Origin: Marispirochaeta sp964554875
Lineage (GTDB): Bacteria; Spirochaetota; Spirochaetia; JC444; Marispirochaetaceae
Reading direction: 5' to 3'
Length of the DNA stretch: 64,000 nt
NCBI GenBank assembly: GCA_964554875.1
Contig: CAZKQJ010000007.1
Span: 62,001 to 126,000, forward strand
This document shows, piece by piece, positions 24,548-33,324 of this stretch. Positions within the stretch are counted from its first letter, which is position 1. Every line of letters starts with the position of its first letter. The notes beneath the pieces were generated by a model, which saw only the letters and a program-made list of their open reading frames with translations, searched no databases and was not told where the DNA came from. The position numbers and the translations under genes are program-made.

Positions 24548-25867
24548 GTGAACTCCCTCAATTTTACTGTTCCCAAACTTGGAGAGGCCAAGATCATCTC
24601 TCCCATCAAGATGTCCACTAAAACCGGGGACAATATGGCAAACTACGTCAGGGACGACGAGTTTATCCTCTACAACATCGATGCCAAGCCGGGGAGTTAC
24701 ACCATTGAGTATACCTCTCAAGACCTCCTGGAAAAGGCCGGTCCCCGGGAGAAGATCTTTTTCTCTCCCGGCCATGTACATGCCGGTATAGTGACCTGCG
24801 GGGGACTCTGTCCCGGTTTGAACAACGTGATCCGTGCCCTGGTGCGTACCCTCTGGTACAGCTACGGCATCCACCGGATATCGGGAATACGCAACGGGTA
24901 TCGCGGATTTCTGCCCCAGTACGGAATCCCGGTGATGCCCCTGGACCCCGATATTGTCGACGACATTCATACCAAGGGCGGAACCATTCTGGGCTCCTCC
25001 CGGGGGGGCGCGGACGTGGAAGCTATCTGCGACTCCATCGAGCGGATGAATCTGAACATGCTTTTTACCATTGGCGGGGACGGTACCCAGCACGGGGCAT
25101 TCCGTATAGCCGAGGAACTGGAGCGGCGTAACCAGAAGATATCCATTATCGGCATACCGAAAACCATCGACAACGACCTTTCCTTTATTCAGAAATCCTT
25201 CGGTTTCGAAACGGCCGTATCAGAAGCTGTCGCCGCGGTATCCAGCGCTCATACGGAAGCCCATGATGCGATAAACGGAATCGGCCTCGTCAAGGTGATG
25301 GGACGGGAGTCCGGCTTCATTGCCGCCCATACCGCCCTGGCAATCAACGATGTTAACTTCGTTCTGATTCCCGAGATCGATTTTGACCTGGAAGGGGAAT
25401 TGGGACTTTTTGCCGCCCTCAAACGGCGTCTGGAACTGAGACACCATGCGGTTATTCTGGTTGCCGAAGGTGCAGGGCAGCGCTATATGGAATCTGAACA
25501 ACAGACTGATCTTTCGGGAAACAAGATTCTCGGTGATATCGGTCTTTTCCTGAAAAAGGCGATACGGGACTACTTCGAAAAGCTGGGGATGGAGACCAGC
25601 ATCAAGTATATCGATCCCAGTTACATGATCCGCTCCGCTCCAGCCAATCCCAACGACTCAATATACTGTGCCCGGCTGGGGACCCATGCGGTGCATGCCG
25701 CCATGTCGGGACGGACCAAGACATTGATCAGTATGGTAAATAACACCTTTGTGCATCTTCCCATCGAGATCGCCATTAACAAGCGCAACACGGTAGACCC
25801 TGAGGGGCCGCTGTGGCGGGATGTCATCGGGGCCACCCACCAGCCTATGCTCTTCAAGAACGACTGA
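24548..25867 (+). CDS. 6-phosphofructokinase, ~440-residue group, probably ATP-dependent
   Basis: The 439-residue protein belongs to the PFK family: V-T-C-G-G-L-C-P-G-L-N (phosphate loop), G-S-S-R-G-G, I-G-G-D-G-T-Q-H-G-A, P-K-T-I-D-N-D (catalytic), V-K-V-M-G-R-E-S-G-F-I, I-P-E and a C-terminal S-A-x-P-N-x-x-D. The residue that selects phosphate donor is glycine in G-G-D-G-T, as in ATP enzymes; PPi enzymes have aspartate (G-G-D-D). The lysine of P-K-T-I-D-N-D is usual in PPi enzymes but also found in ATP-using trypanosome-type PFKs. I therefore predict ATP use. GTG start with AGGAGG 5 nt upstream. The ~70-residue N-terminal extension is typical of this group. Confidence 0.9.
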   Translation: MNSLNFTVPKLGEAKIISPIKMSTKTGDNMANYVRDDEFILYNIDAKPGSYTIEYTSQDLLEKAGPREKIFFSPGHVHAGIVTCGGLCPGLNNVIRALVRTLWYSYGIHRISGIRNGYRGFLPQYGIPVMPLDPDIVDDIHTKGGTILGSSRGGADVEAICDSIERMNLNMLFTIGGDGTQHGAFRIAEELERRNQKISIIGIPKTIDNDLSFIQKSFGFETAVSEAVAAVSSAHTEAHDAINGIGLVKVMGRESGFIAAHTALAINDVNFVLIPEIDFDLEGELGLFAALKRRLELRHHAVILVAEGAGQRYMESEQQTDLSGNKILGDIGLFLKKAIRDYFEKLGMETSIKYIDPSYMIRSAPANPNDSIYCARLGTHAVHAAMSGRTKTLISMVNNTFVHLPIEIAINKRNTVDPEGPLWRDVIGATHQPMLFKND

Positions 25868-25885
25868 TCCGGCAGAAATCCTGAT

Positions 25886-25914
25886 TTGCTCCCGCGGATC
25901 AGGTGAAGTAGTAT
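25886..25914 (+). promoter_or_regulatory. Promoter of the unknown gene at 25921, leaderless geometry
   Basis: TTGCTC (25886-25891), 17 nt, TAGTAT (25909-25914), then 6 nt to the ATG. No ribosome-binding site lies before the ATG. Confidence 0.5.
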
Positions 25915-25920
25915 ATCTGT

Positions 25921-26850
25921 ATGGAGAGACCAACAGTCCTGATTCCATTCAAACCGGCCTGCCAGGGGAGTCTCTGTCAGGATGTCTTTCTGTACCTGCG
26001 TCCCGAGACCAACGGCATACAGGTGGAGAGCCGGATAATGCGGGTCGTATACGAGAACCCCGGGTATCGTGACGCCATAGAACTGGCCTTTCTGGCTAAT
26101 ATACCCGGAGATTTTCTTGTTGACCGAAGGGTAGTGGAACGGCACTACCATGTGCGGATCTTCTTCGCCCGGCATGGAGTAGAAGCCTTTACCCCCTGGA
26201 TGATGAACGCTTTTATCTCCCGTTTCGGAAAAAAGGAGGCGGAAAAGATAACCGGGGCCTACGAGGCTCTGGACATCCTCGGCCTTTCTCCGGAAGAGCT
26301 TTTTCGCATATGGGTTCCCCAGTCAGATTTTTTCCTTCTCTGCGGTCAGAACATCAAGCGTTTCAAGGATCTGTATATCGTTAATTACGATATTCCCGCG
26401 ATTCTTTCCAGGAATACCATCAGCACGGATATCGCCGTCATGATATTCCGGACATCCCTGGATTACCGGCATATCCACTCCCTGGTTGCCGCCATTGGCA
26501 CTGAGCTGCAGAATGCAGAGCTCCTTCGAAAGGATATGCCCCTTTCCAGGATTTTTCACTACTCAAAAAGCCCTTTTGAACAGATCCTTGATGCAGCGGG
26601 TTATCTGTACCGGGAGGACTCAAGCCCGGAAGCGCCCGAAAGCTGCTCGTTCTTTCAATATCTGACCCGGGAGCGGGGATTTTCCCGTAAGGAGGTCCTG
26701 GGAGCTCTGAATCAGCCGATCATGCATTTTCAGGAAGGTGAGGATGATATTCTCACCCATACTCAGGACAGCACCTTTCCCGGGGCCGCTGATATCTTTT
26801 CCAGGGTAAAGGCGCAGAGTGTTCTCCCCCTGGACGAGCAGCTTTTTTAG
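25921..26850 (+). CDS. Conserved-looking protein of unknown function
   Basis: I do not recognise this 309-residue protein. It has no signal peptide and no membrane segment, a balanced charge, and reads as a globular alpha/beta protein. The N-terminus P-T-V-L-I-P-F-K-P is followed by cysteines C14 and C19, and later regions are helical with R-K-D-M-P-L-S-R-I-F-H and a glutamate-rich C-terminus. There is no known catalytic motif. It follows pfk by 53 nt but has its own promoter with a leaderless start. AT content rises sharply after its stop. Confidence 0.6.
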   Translation: MERPTVLIPFKPACQGSLCQDVFLYLRPETNGIQVESRIMRVVYENPGYRDAIELAFLANIPGDFLVDRRVVERHYHVRIFFARHGVEAFTPWMMNAFISRFGKKEAEKITGAYEALDILGLSPEELFRIWVPQSDFFLLCGQNIKRFKDLYIVNYDIPAILSRNTISTDIAVMIFRTSLDYRHIHSLVAAIGTELQNAELLRKDMPLSRIFHYSKSPFEQILDAAGYLYREDSSPEAPESCSFFQYLTRERGFSRKEVLGALNQPIMHFQEGEDDILTHTQDSTFPGAADIFSRVKAQSVLPLDEQLF

Positions 26851-26930
26851 AAGTACTCTAAAATTACTCTAAAAACAGTATTTGCACCAAAATTCTATTG
26901 AAATTCATCTGTAACCTCTGGATCATTATT

Positions 26931-26960
26931 TTGTTTATTGTTATAGTTAGAGCATAAAAT
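26931..26960 (+). promoter_or_regulatory. Promoter of a candidate small RNA
   Basis: TTGTTT (26931-26936), 18-nt spacer, TAAAAT (26955-26960), in an AT-rich stretch. The predicted start (~26967) falls at the base of a 7-bp stem. Confidence 0.4.
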
Positions 26961-26966
26961 ATTTTA

Positions 26967-27066
26967 CCGGGTGTTAGCGGGATCCGAAATAGTCCCGGTA
27001 ACCAGGCCCACACGCTTTTATTTCCCCTCAGGGTTTTACCTCCTTTCCCTGAGGGTTATTTTTTTT
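26967..27066 (+). ncRNA. Candidate ~100-nt small RNA or leader with two hairpins
   Basis: The stretch has a promoter, a 7-bp perfect stem TACCGGG (26965-26971) / CCCGGTA (26994-27000) around a 22-nt loop, a ~24-nt linker, and a rho-independent terminator at 27025-27066. No ORF with a ribosome-binding site fits. It does not match the tRNA, 4.5S, 6S, tmRNA or common riboswitch patterns I can recall. It lies between the unknown gene and sbcD, which has its own promoter after the terminator, so it looks like an independent transcript and less like an attenuator. Confidence 0.4.
27025..27066 (+). terminator. Rho-independent terminator
   Basis: A 9-bp perfect stem CCCTCAGGG (27025-27033) / CCCTGAGGG (27047-27055) with a 13-nt loop is followed by TTATTTTTTTT. 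It would end the candidate small RNA or read-through from upstream. Confidence 0.85.
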
Positions 27067-27074
27067 CTGCCTTC

Positions 27075-27104
27075 TTGTCTGTTTATGTGCCTCTCCTCTA
27101 CAAT
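27075..27104 (+). promoter_or_regulatory. sbcDC promoter
   Basis: TTGTCT (27075-27080), 18 nt, TACAAT (27099-27104). The transcript would start near 27111, just at the GGAGG (27112-27116) serving the sbcD GTG. Confidence 0.6.
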
Positions 27105-27120
27105 GGGTCCCGGAGGAAAC

Positions 27121-28335
27121 GTGAAGCTACTGCATACCTCGGACTGGCATCTCGGACATCGGCTCCTGGAACGCAGCCGCCTGGAGGAACAAGGTCTCTT
27201 TGTTGACTGGCTTGTCGATCTGGTCCGGTCCGAGAAACCTGAACTTTTAATCCTGTCCGGAGATGTTTTTGATACCGGAACTCCCCCCAACGCCGCACTC
27301 GAGCTCTATTATGATTTTCTCTACCGGATTTCCCGCATACCCTGCCGCGGTACCGTGGTAACAGGAGGGAATCATGATTCTGTTTCTACCCTGAATGCTC
27401 CCCGCCAGCTCCTGAACCGATTCCGGGTTCATGTAGTCGGAGGTGCAATGTCTCCCGGGGAGGAGCTCTTTATTCTGCGGGACGAAGAAGAGAAGCCCCT
27501 CGCCTGCGTGGGATGTGTGCCTTTTCTGCGGGAGCGGGATATTCGTCAGCCCAGGGCCGGTGAAAGCATCGAAGAGCGGGATGCGGCCCTTGTCGCGGGC
27601 CTGAAGGAGCATTATCAGTCAGTGTCCCGGGCGGCCTCCGGGTATGATAATCTGCCGTTTATTCTGACCGGACATCTGCTGGCCGCCGGAGGGGGGAGGT
27701 CTTCTTCCGAGCGGGATCTCTACGTTGGTAACCTGGGACAGGTCGATTCTTCGATTTTTCCCGCTTCGGCGGACTACTGCGCCCTGGGACATCTGCATCG
27801 TCGGGGCCGGGTGGACGGCAGGGAGCATATCCGGTACAGCGGATCACCCCTGGCCCTGGATTTCGGGGACGAGACCCGGAAGAGCGTGGTCCTGGCGGAG
27901 TTTCAGGGAAAGGAACTGTTATCTCTCGAAGAGTTTCCTGTTCCGGTTTTCAGGCGCCTTGTCTCTCTTTCCGGATCTCTTCCCGAGATCATCTGGCAAC
28001 TGGAGGATATTGCGGGCAGGGATGAGGAGCTTAGCCCCTGGCTCGATATCAGCGTCAGCGACCAGATCCCCGATGCACAGGAACGAATCGAGGAGGCCTC
28101 CGCGGGGCTTTCCCTCGAGATCCTCCGGGTTCGCTATGCAAAGAATGATACCAGTAATGAAGGCTGGGAGGATACGGATCTGCACCTGAGCGAACTCTCG
28201 CCTCTGGAGGTTTTCAAACGCCGGTGCGAGTCCCGGGGCGAGGAAGCGGACGACGAACTGATCCGGGCGTATAAGGAGCTTCTGGTAATCGCCGAGAACA
28301 ATATTACCGGGGAGTTCCCGGGGGAGGAGGTATGA
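27121..28335 (+). CDS. sbcD: Nuclease SbcCD subunit D
   Basis: SbcD is the Mre11-type manganese nuclease that with SbcC cleaves hairpins and blocked DNA ends. The GTG at 27121, with GGAGG 4 nt upstream, starts directly at the conserved L-L-H-T-S-D-W-H-L-G-H (D8, H10); a 50-residue upstream extension runs through the terminator and promoter and is rejected. Other phosphodiesterase motifs are L-S-G-D-V-F-D, G-N-H-D and G-H-L-H. The 404-residue length and C-terminal cap fit SbcD. It overlaps sbcC by 4 nt. Confidence 0.95.
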   Translation: MKLLHTSDWHLGHRLLERSRLEEQGLFVDWLVDLVRSEKPELLILSGDVFDTGTPPNAALELYYDFLYRISRIPCRGTVVTGGNHDSVSTLNAPRQLLNRFRVHVVGGAMSPGEELFILRDEEEKPLACVGCVPFLRERDIRQPRAGESIEERDAALVAGLKEHYQSVSRAASGYDNLPFILTGHLLAAGGGRSSSERDLYVGNLGQVDSSIFPASADYCALGHLHRRGRVDGREHIRYSGSPLALDFGDETRKSVVLAEFQGKELLSLEEFPVPVFRRLVSLSGSLPEIIWQLEDIAGRDEELSPWLDISVSDQIPDAQERIEEASAGLSLEILRVRYAKNDTSNEGWEDTDLHLSELSPLEVFKRRCESRGEEADDELIRAYKELLVIAENNITGEFPGEEV

Positions 28336-31300
28336 AGGTCCTGAGTCTCCGGCTGAAGAACCTCAACTCCCTGCGCGGAGAGTTCTTTATTGATTTTACC
28401 CGGGAACCCTTTGTGGATGCCGGACTGTTCGCTGTAATCGGGCCCACCGGGGCAGGGAAATCGACCATCTTCGATGCCCTCTGCATAGCTCTCTACGGTG
28501 AAACCCCAAGGCTTCAGAAACGAAAAGCCGCCGGCGCCGGGGTTCTGGAAATCGTATCCCGGCATACCGCCGAAGCCTGGGCGGAGGTGGAGTTCGAGGT
28601 ACCCCGGGGAAGCTATCGTTCCCGCTGGGAGGTCCATCGGGCCAGAGGCAGCGTTACCGGGGCGTTTCAGCAGCCCCGCATGCGCCTGGCCAGAATTGAT
28701 TCTGCAGGGGAGGAGCTGATAGAAGACAAGCTGAGCGAGGTCCCGGACCGGGTATCCCTGCTTTCCGGCCTCGATTTTACCCGCTTTACAAGGTCCGTGC
28801 TTCTTGCCCAGGGGGCTTTTGCCGCTTTTCTTGACGCAAAGCCGAATGAACGGGCTGACCTGCTGGAGAAGATGACCGGCAGCTTTATCTATTCCGAGCT
28901 TTCCCGTCTGGCCTTCGAACGTGCCAGGGAGGAGGAGCAGAAAGGAGTGGAGATAGCCCGGCGGATCGAGGATGTAAGAGTGCTGGATACAGAGAGCCTC
29001 TCTCTGGTGCAGGAGCAGCTGAAGGCGGCCCAGGAGCGCTATTCCCGGGCCAGGGAGAACAGGGATGCAATGGTCCTTGCGGTTGAAAAGGCGCAGCGGG
29101 GACAGAAAATCTTCGTCGAACTGGATGAAACTGCGGCCGGAATGGAAAAACTGGAGGAGCGGAGGGAGTCGATGGACGCGATGCGGGAGCAGCTGAGACT
29201 CCATCGGCAGGTGAAACCCCACTGGAACGATATCCGCCGCTTTGATCTTCTACAAGATGAACTATCCGGAGCAGCGGTGGAAATCCGGGAGATCAAGTCC
29301 TCCCTGGAACATATTGATCAGGGAATCCTGAGCGTCGAAACCGAAGCGGAGGATCTTCGGGAATCCCTGAAGGATTCCCGCGGCGAGTTGGCTGAAATAC
29401 GTGAAAAAAAGGGGGAAGCTGAAAAGCTGGAAGCCCTGTTGTCAGAACGGAGGGCACGTCTGGGGGATGAGGAGGAACGCCTCCAGCGAATACGGAATCA
29501 GGTATCCCGGAACCTTGAGAATATTGAACAGTTGAAAAACAGGCTTTCCGTTCTGAAGACGGAAAAGGAGCAGCTTGAAGCTGCCACCGAAAGCAGCGGA
29601 CTCAATGAACTTGCCCGGAATCGGGAACTCTTTCTTTCCCGTTTGTCAGAAAGGAAAACCCTTGAACTGGAGATTCACAAGCTGAAGGATGAGCTTGAGC
29701 TTCTTCGAAGGGAACAGGCTAGTCTTTCCGGCCTGGTGGGCGAAGAATCTCTTCCTGAGCTGAGTGCTCTCAGACAGGAGCTTTCGGAACTCGAAAAGGT
29801 ACTCTCCCGCACCGGAGATTCCAGGATTTTGAGGAATGAATTATCAGAAATCGATCTCCGGATAGGAGAACTGAAGGCCCTTGTCCCCTGGGCGGAACGT
29901 CGGGAGTCTCTCGCGGCTGAGCTCCTGCAGGTTCGACGGCATATCGAAAAACTGGAGGAAGAGATTGAGTCCGCCCGTCAGGATTCAGAAACTGCCCATA
30001 CCCTTCGGGACCTGGCTGAAACAGGGCATCTGCACCTGGCTGCTCAGCGGTTGAAGGAGAAGCTGCAAAAGGGCAGTCCCTGCCCGGTCTGCGGTTCCAG
30101 GGAGCATCCCGGGGTCCGGCAGAAGGAACTCTTTTCCGGAGAGGCCCAGGAAAAAGAGGAGATTGACTTTTCCGCAGCAGAGGAGCGGTATCGAGATGCT
30201 CTTATCCGCCTTGCGTCTCTCCAGAACAGAAGGGATGCCCAGCGGGAAAAAGCCGCTGCCCTGGATGAGCAAATCAGCGAACTCTCTGAGCGGCTGACGG
30301 ACAAGGACTTCTCGGCAGCCGGCCTCGATGAGCTGGACAGGAAGAGGTCGGAAATTTCCGAGACCTTTGTACAGTCGGTTTCAATTGAAAAAAAGCGTGA
30401 CGAACTTTGTCTCAGGCTGGAAAATCTTCGGGAGCAGGAGGAAGCCGGAAGGGAGGAACATGCCAGAACCCTGAATCGGGCTGCGATCGTGGAAGAACGG
30501 ATACGGGGGCATCAGGAGTCACTCAGTCAAAAAGAAGAGGGGCTGGAAGAGACAACAGCCTGGATTCTTCAGATCGTCCGGAAGGCCGGCTTATCCGAAG
30601 GCTTCGAGACTCTCCGGGAGGAGGCAGTCTCAATCCTGGATAATTACTTTCAGGCCAGGGAGAAGCTGGAGGAGATTCTTGCCGAAGAGCGAAGCAGTTC
30701 CGAAAAACTTGAACAGTACAGCCTTGGCCTCACGGAACGTCGACAGGAGCTGGATGAAATTTCTGCCCGCAGGGACGTGCTTCAGGAGCAGGTATCCGAG
30801 ATCAATGGGAATCTTGCGGAGTTGACCGGCGGTCAGTCTGTCATTGACCTTCTGCGGCAGAAGGAGCAGAAGGTCCGGGACATGGAAGAAAAGCTGGAAG
30901 CCCTGCAGAACAGGTTGAGCTCTGACAAGGAAAAGCGGGCGGTTCTTCAGGGACGGCTGGAAACAGCGGATGGTCTTTTCGAAAGCAAAGGGAAAGAGAG
31001 TGAAACCCTGCAGGGCGACCTTGAGCGGCGGGCCCTTGAGGCGGGGTTTGCGGACCTTGACGAGTTCCGGGCAGCTTTCCTGGAGGATGCGGATTCTCCT
31101 GCGGCAGCCCTTGAAGAGTGGGCAGCCTCACGGAAGAGGCTTCAAGAGCGCCGTGAAGAACTGAGCCGGGAACTTGAAGAGATACCCCCGGAACTCCGGG
31201 ACAGTTCCAGGGTGGAAAAGGAGCTGGCGGAGGCGGATGAAGAGTATACTGCCGCTCAAAAGGAGCTTTTTGACTGTCAGGGCAGAATCACCGCCGACAG

Positions 31301-31883
31301 GGAGAACCGGAAACGCCGGCAGGAGCTGCTCAAGATGCAGGAAGACCAGCGTAAGGAGTACCAGATATGGTGGCGACTGAAAGGCCTGATAGGTTCCGCC
31401 TCGGGAGATGCCTTTCGCCGCTTTGCCCAGGGCCTTACCCTGGACTACCTTGTCTCCCTGGCCAACCGGCACCTGGGACGTTTTTCCGGCCGCTACCGCC
31501 TGCAGCGGGACGGCGGCGAAGAGCTGGCTCTTTTTATTGTGGATACCTGGCAGGCCGACGCGGTGCGGCCCGTGGAAACTCTTTCCGGGGGAGAAACCTT
31601 CCTTGCGAGTCTGAGTTTGGCCCTGGGGCTCTCCGAGCTTGCGGGCCGGAAGACCAGAATAGATTCACTCTTCCTGGATGAGGGCTTTGGTACCCTGGAT
31701 GCGGAGACCCTGGAAACCGTACTGGCGGCTCTCGAGACCCTGCGATCGTCGGGAAAACTGGTGGGAATAATCTCCCACGTGGAAGCCTTGAGAGAAAGGA
31801 TTCCCGTGCAGATCCGGGTCCGGCGCAGGGGTACAGGCTACAGTACCCTGGCCGTATACCCGGAGAACGCTATATCCAGCTGA
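28332..31883 (+). CDS. sbcC: Nuclease SbcCD subunit C
   Basis: The 1183-residue SMC-like ATPase pairs with SbcD. Walker A is G-P-T-G-A-G-K-S-T at 37-45. Two long coiled-coil arms flank the zinc hook C584-P-V-C587. The C-terminal half holds the ABC signature L-S-G-G-E-T-F-L-A-S and Walker B L-F-L-D-E-G-F-G-T-L-D. It is about 130 residues longer than the E. coli protein, through longer coiled coils. Its ATG overlaps the sbcD stop. Its last 14 nt overlap the convergent gcvPB gene. Confidence 0.96.
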   Translation: MKVLSLRLKNLNSLRGEFFIDFTREPFVDAGLFAVIGPTGAGKSTIFDALCIALYGETPRLQKRKAAGAGVLEIVSRHTAEAWAEVEFEVPRGSYRSRWEVHRARGSVTGAFQQPRMRLARIDSAGEELIEDKLSEVPDRVSLLSGLDFTRFTRSVLLAQGAFAAFLDAKPNERADLLEKMTGSFIYSELSRLAFERAREEEQKGVEIARRIEDVRVLDTESLSLVQEQLKAAQERYSRARENRDAMVLAVEKAQRGQKIFVELDETAAGMEKLEERRESMDAMREQLRLHRQVKPHWNDIRRFDLLQDELSGAAVEIREIKSSLEHIDQGILSVETEAEDLRESLKDSRGELAEIREKKGEAEKLEALLSERRARLGDEEERLQRIRNQVSRNLENIEQLKNRLSVLKTEKEQLEAATESSGLNELARNRELFLSRLSERKTLELEIHKLKDELELLRREQASLSGLVGEESLPELSALRQELSELEKVLSRTGDSRILRNELSEIDLRIGELKALVPWAERRESLAAELLQVRRHIEKLEEEIESARQDSETAHTLRDLAETGHLHLAAQRLKEKLQKGSPCPVCGSREHPGVRQKELFSGEAQEKEEIDFSAAEERYRDALIRLASLQNRRDAQREKAAALDEQISELSERLTDKDFSAAGLDELDRKRSEISETFVQSVSIEKKRDELCLRLENLREQEEAGREEHARTLNRAAIVEERIRGHQESLSQKEEGLEETTAWILQIVRKAGLSEGFETLREEAVSILDNYFQAREKLEEILAEERSSSEKLEQYSLGLTERRQELDEISARRDVLQEQVSEINGNLAELTGGQSVIDLLRQKEQKVRDMEEKLEALQNRLSSDKEKRAVLQGRLETADGLFESKGKESETLQGDLERRALEAGFADLDEFRAAFLEDADSPAAALEEWAASRKRLQERREELSRELEEIPPELRDSSRVEKELAEADEEYTAAQKELFDCQGRITADRENRKRRQELLKMQEDQRKEYQIWWRLKGLIGSASGDAFRRFAQGLTLDYLVSLANRHLGRFSGRYRLQRDGGEELALFIVDTWQADAVRPVETLSGGETFLASLSLALGLSELAGRKTRIDSLFLDEGFGTLDAETLETVLAALETLRSSGKLVGIISHVEALRERIPVQIRVRRRGTGYSTLAVYPENAISS

Positions 31884-33324
31884 CCTTCGGTTTCCGTGCC
31901 GCCAGGACCTCGTCCAGGCGTCCCACGGGGGTCGTTCGGGGCGCTCCCTTGAGCTGTTCCGGCTCCTCCCTGGCGCTTTTGACCAGATCCTCTATTACCT
32001 CCACAAAATTGTCCAGGGTTTCCCGGCTTTCGGTCTCCGTGGGTTCCACCATCAGGGCTTCATGAACAATAAGGGGGAAGTAGACCGTGGGGGGATGAAT
32101 CCCCCGGTCGATGAGTCCCTTGGCCAGGTCCGTTGCGGTGATGCCGTACTCTTCCTTCAGCCTGCGGGCGGAGAGTACGAACTCGTGCTTGCAGGGAGAG
32201 TTGTAGGGAATTTCCAGGGTTTTCGAGAGGGCGACCCGGAGATAATTCGCGTTCAGCACCGCCAGCTTCGCCGCCAGGGAAAGCCCGTCGGCACCCATGC
32301 TGCGGATGTAGGCTGCCGCCCGGATCATTACTCCCACATTTCCGTAGAAACCAGCCACCGGTCCCATGCTTTCCGGTCCCTGTTTCTTCAAGGTGTAACT
32401 GTCTCCCTCTTTGACGATCAGTGGACCCGGAAGAAAAGCCTTGAGCCGGTCTTTTACCAGTACGGGTCCTGCTCCCGGCCCTCCGCCTCCATGGGGAGTA
32501 GAGAAGGTCTTGTGCAGGTTCAGATGCACCACATCGAAGCCCATGTCCCCCGGACGGCACTGCCCGGTAATGGCGTTCAGGTTGGCGCCGTCGTAGTAGA
32601 GGAGCCCTCCCGCACTGTGTACCGCCGCGGCGATTTCGAGGATCTCCGTTTCGAAGAGCCCAAGGGTGTTGGGGTTGGTCAGCATGATTCCCGCGAGATT
32701 ATCGTCCAGGTGTTCCGTAATGGCCTCCAGGGAGACCCGGCCCTCGCGGTTGGAAGGAACTTCCACCACCTCGAATCCGGCTATATGGGCGGAGGCCGGG
32801 TTGGTTCCGTGGGAGGAGTCCGGCACTATCACCCTGGTTCGACTGTGTTCTCCCCTGTGCTTGAACCAGGCCCGAAAGAGCTTCATTCCGGTATACTCCC
32901 CCTGTGCGCCGGCGAAAGGCTGCAGGGTGCCGGTGTCCATGCCGCTTATCTCCGCCAGATCTTCCAGCAGGCGGTACATCAGTTCAAGGCTTCCCTGGGC
33001 CGCTGATTCCGGGACCAACGGGTGCAGGGCGCTGAAACCGGGCAGGGCGGCGATGTCCTCGTTGATCCGGGGATTGTACTTCATGGTACAGGAGCCCAGG
33101 GGATAGAAGCCCAGGTCGACGCCGAAGTTGCGCCTGGAAAGACCGGTAAAGTGGCGGACCACATCCACCTCCGAGAGCTCCGGCAGACCGGCGGATTTTT
33201 CCCTGAGCAGGGCGGCCGGCAGCAGGTCACCTGCCTCTTTTTGTGGAATATCCGTTTCCGGCAGAATGTAGCCCCTGCGTCCGGGACGGGAGCGTTCAAA
33301 AAGAAGGGGATACTCGCTGTTCAT
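31870..33324 (-). CDS. gcvPB: Glycine dehydrogenase (decarboxylating) subunit 2
   Basis: This is the C-terminal half of the split P-protein, which decarboxylates glycine and loads the aminomethyl group on GcvH. The 484 residues carry the PLP lysine at K272 in H-L-N-L-H-K-T-F-S-T-P-H followed by the glycine-rich G-G-G-G-P-G. The N-terminal L-G-S-C-T-M-K-Y-N-P and D-S-S-H-G-T-N-P-A-S are conserved. It is the last gene of the gcv operon and overlaps gcvPA by ATGA. No terminator separates it from sbcC. Confidence 0.96.
   Translation of the reverse strand: MNSEYPLLFERSRPGRRGYILPETDIPQKEAGDLLPAALLREKSAGLPELSEVDVVRHFTGLSRRNFGVDLGFYPLGSCTMKYNPRINEDIAALPGFSALHPLVPESAAQGSLELMYRLLEDLAEISGMDTGTLQPFAGAQGEYTGMKLFRAWFKHRGEHSRTRVIVPDSSHGTNPASAHIAGFEVVEVPSNREGRVSLEAITEHLDDNLAGIMLTNPNTLGLFETEILEIAAAVHSAGGLLYYDGANLNAITGQCRPGDMGFDVVHLNLHKTFSTPHGGGGPGAGPVLVKDRLKAFLPGPLIVKEGDSYTLKKQGPESMGPVAGFYGNVGVMIRAAAYIRSMGADGLSLAAKLAVLNANYLRVALSKTLEIPYNSPCKHEFVLSARRLKEEYGITATDLAKGLIDRGIHPPTVYFPLIVHEALMVEPTETESRETLDNFVEVIEDLVKSAREEPEQLKGAPRTTPVGRLDEVLAARKPKVSWI

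Noticed and set aside
26971..27120. An N-terminal extension of SbcD of 50 residues
   Set aside because: It would be translated from a terminator and promoter; the conserved domain starts at the GTG at 27121 with GGAGG before it.
28134..29222. A 362-codon minus-strand frame across the sbcD-sbcC junction
   Set aside because: Antisense to conserved motifs of both subunits; composition typical of a shadow frame.
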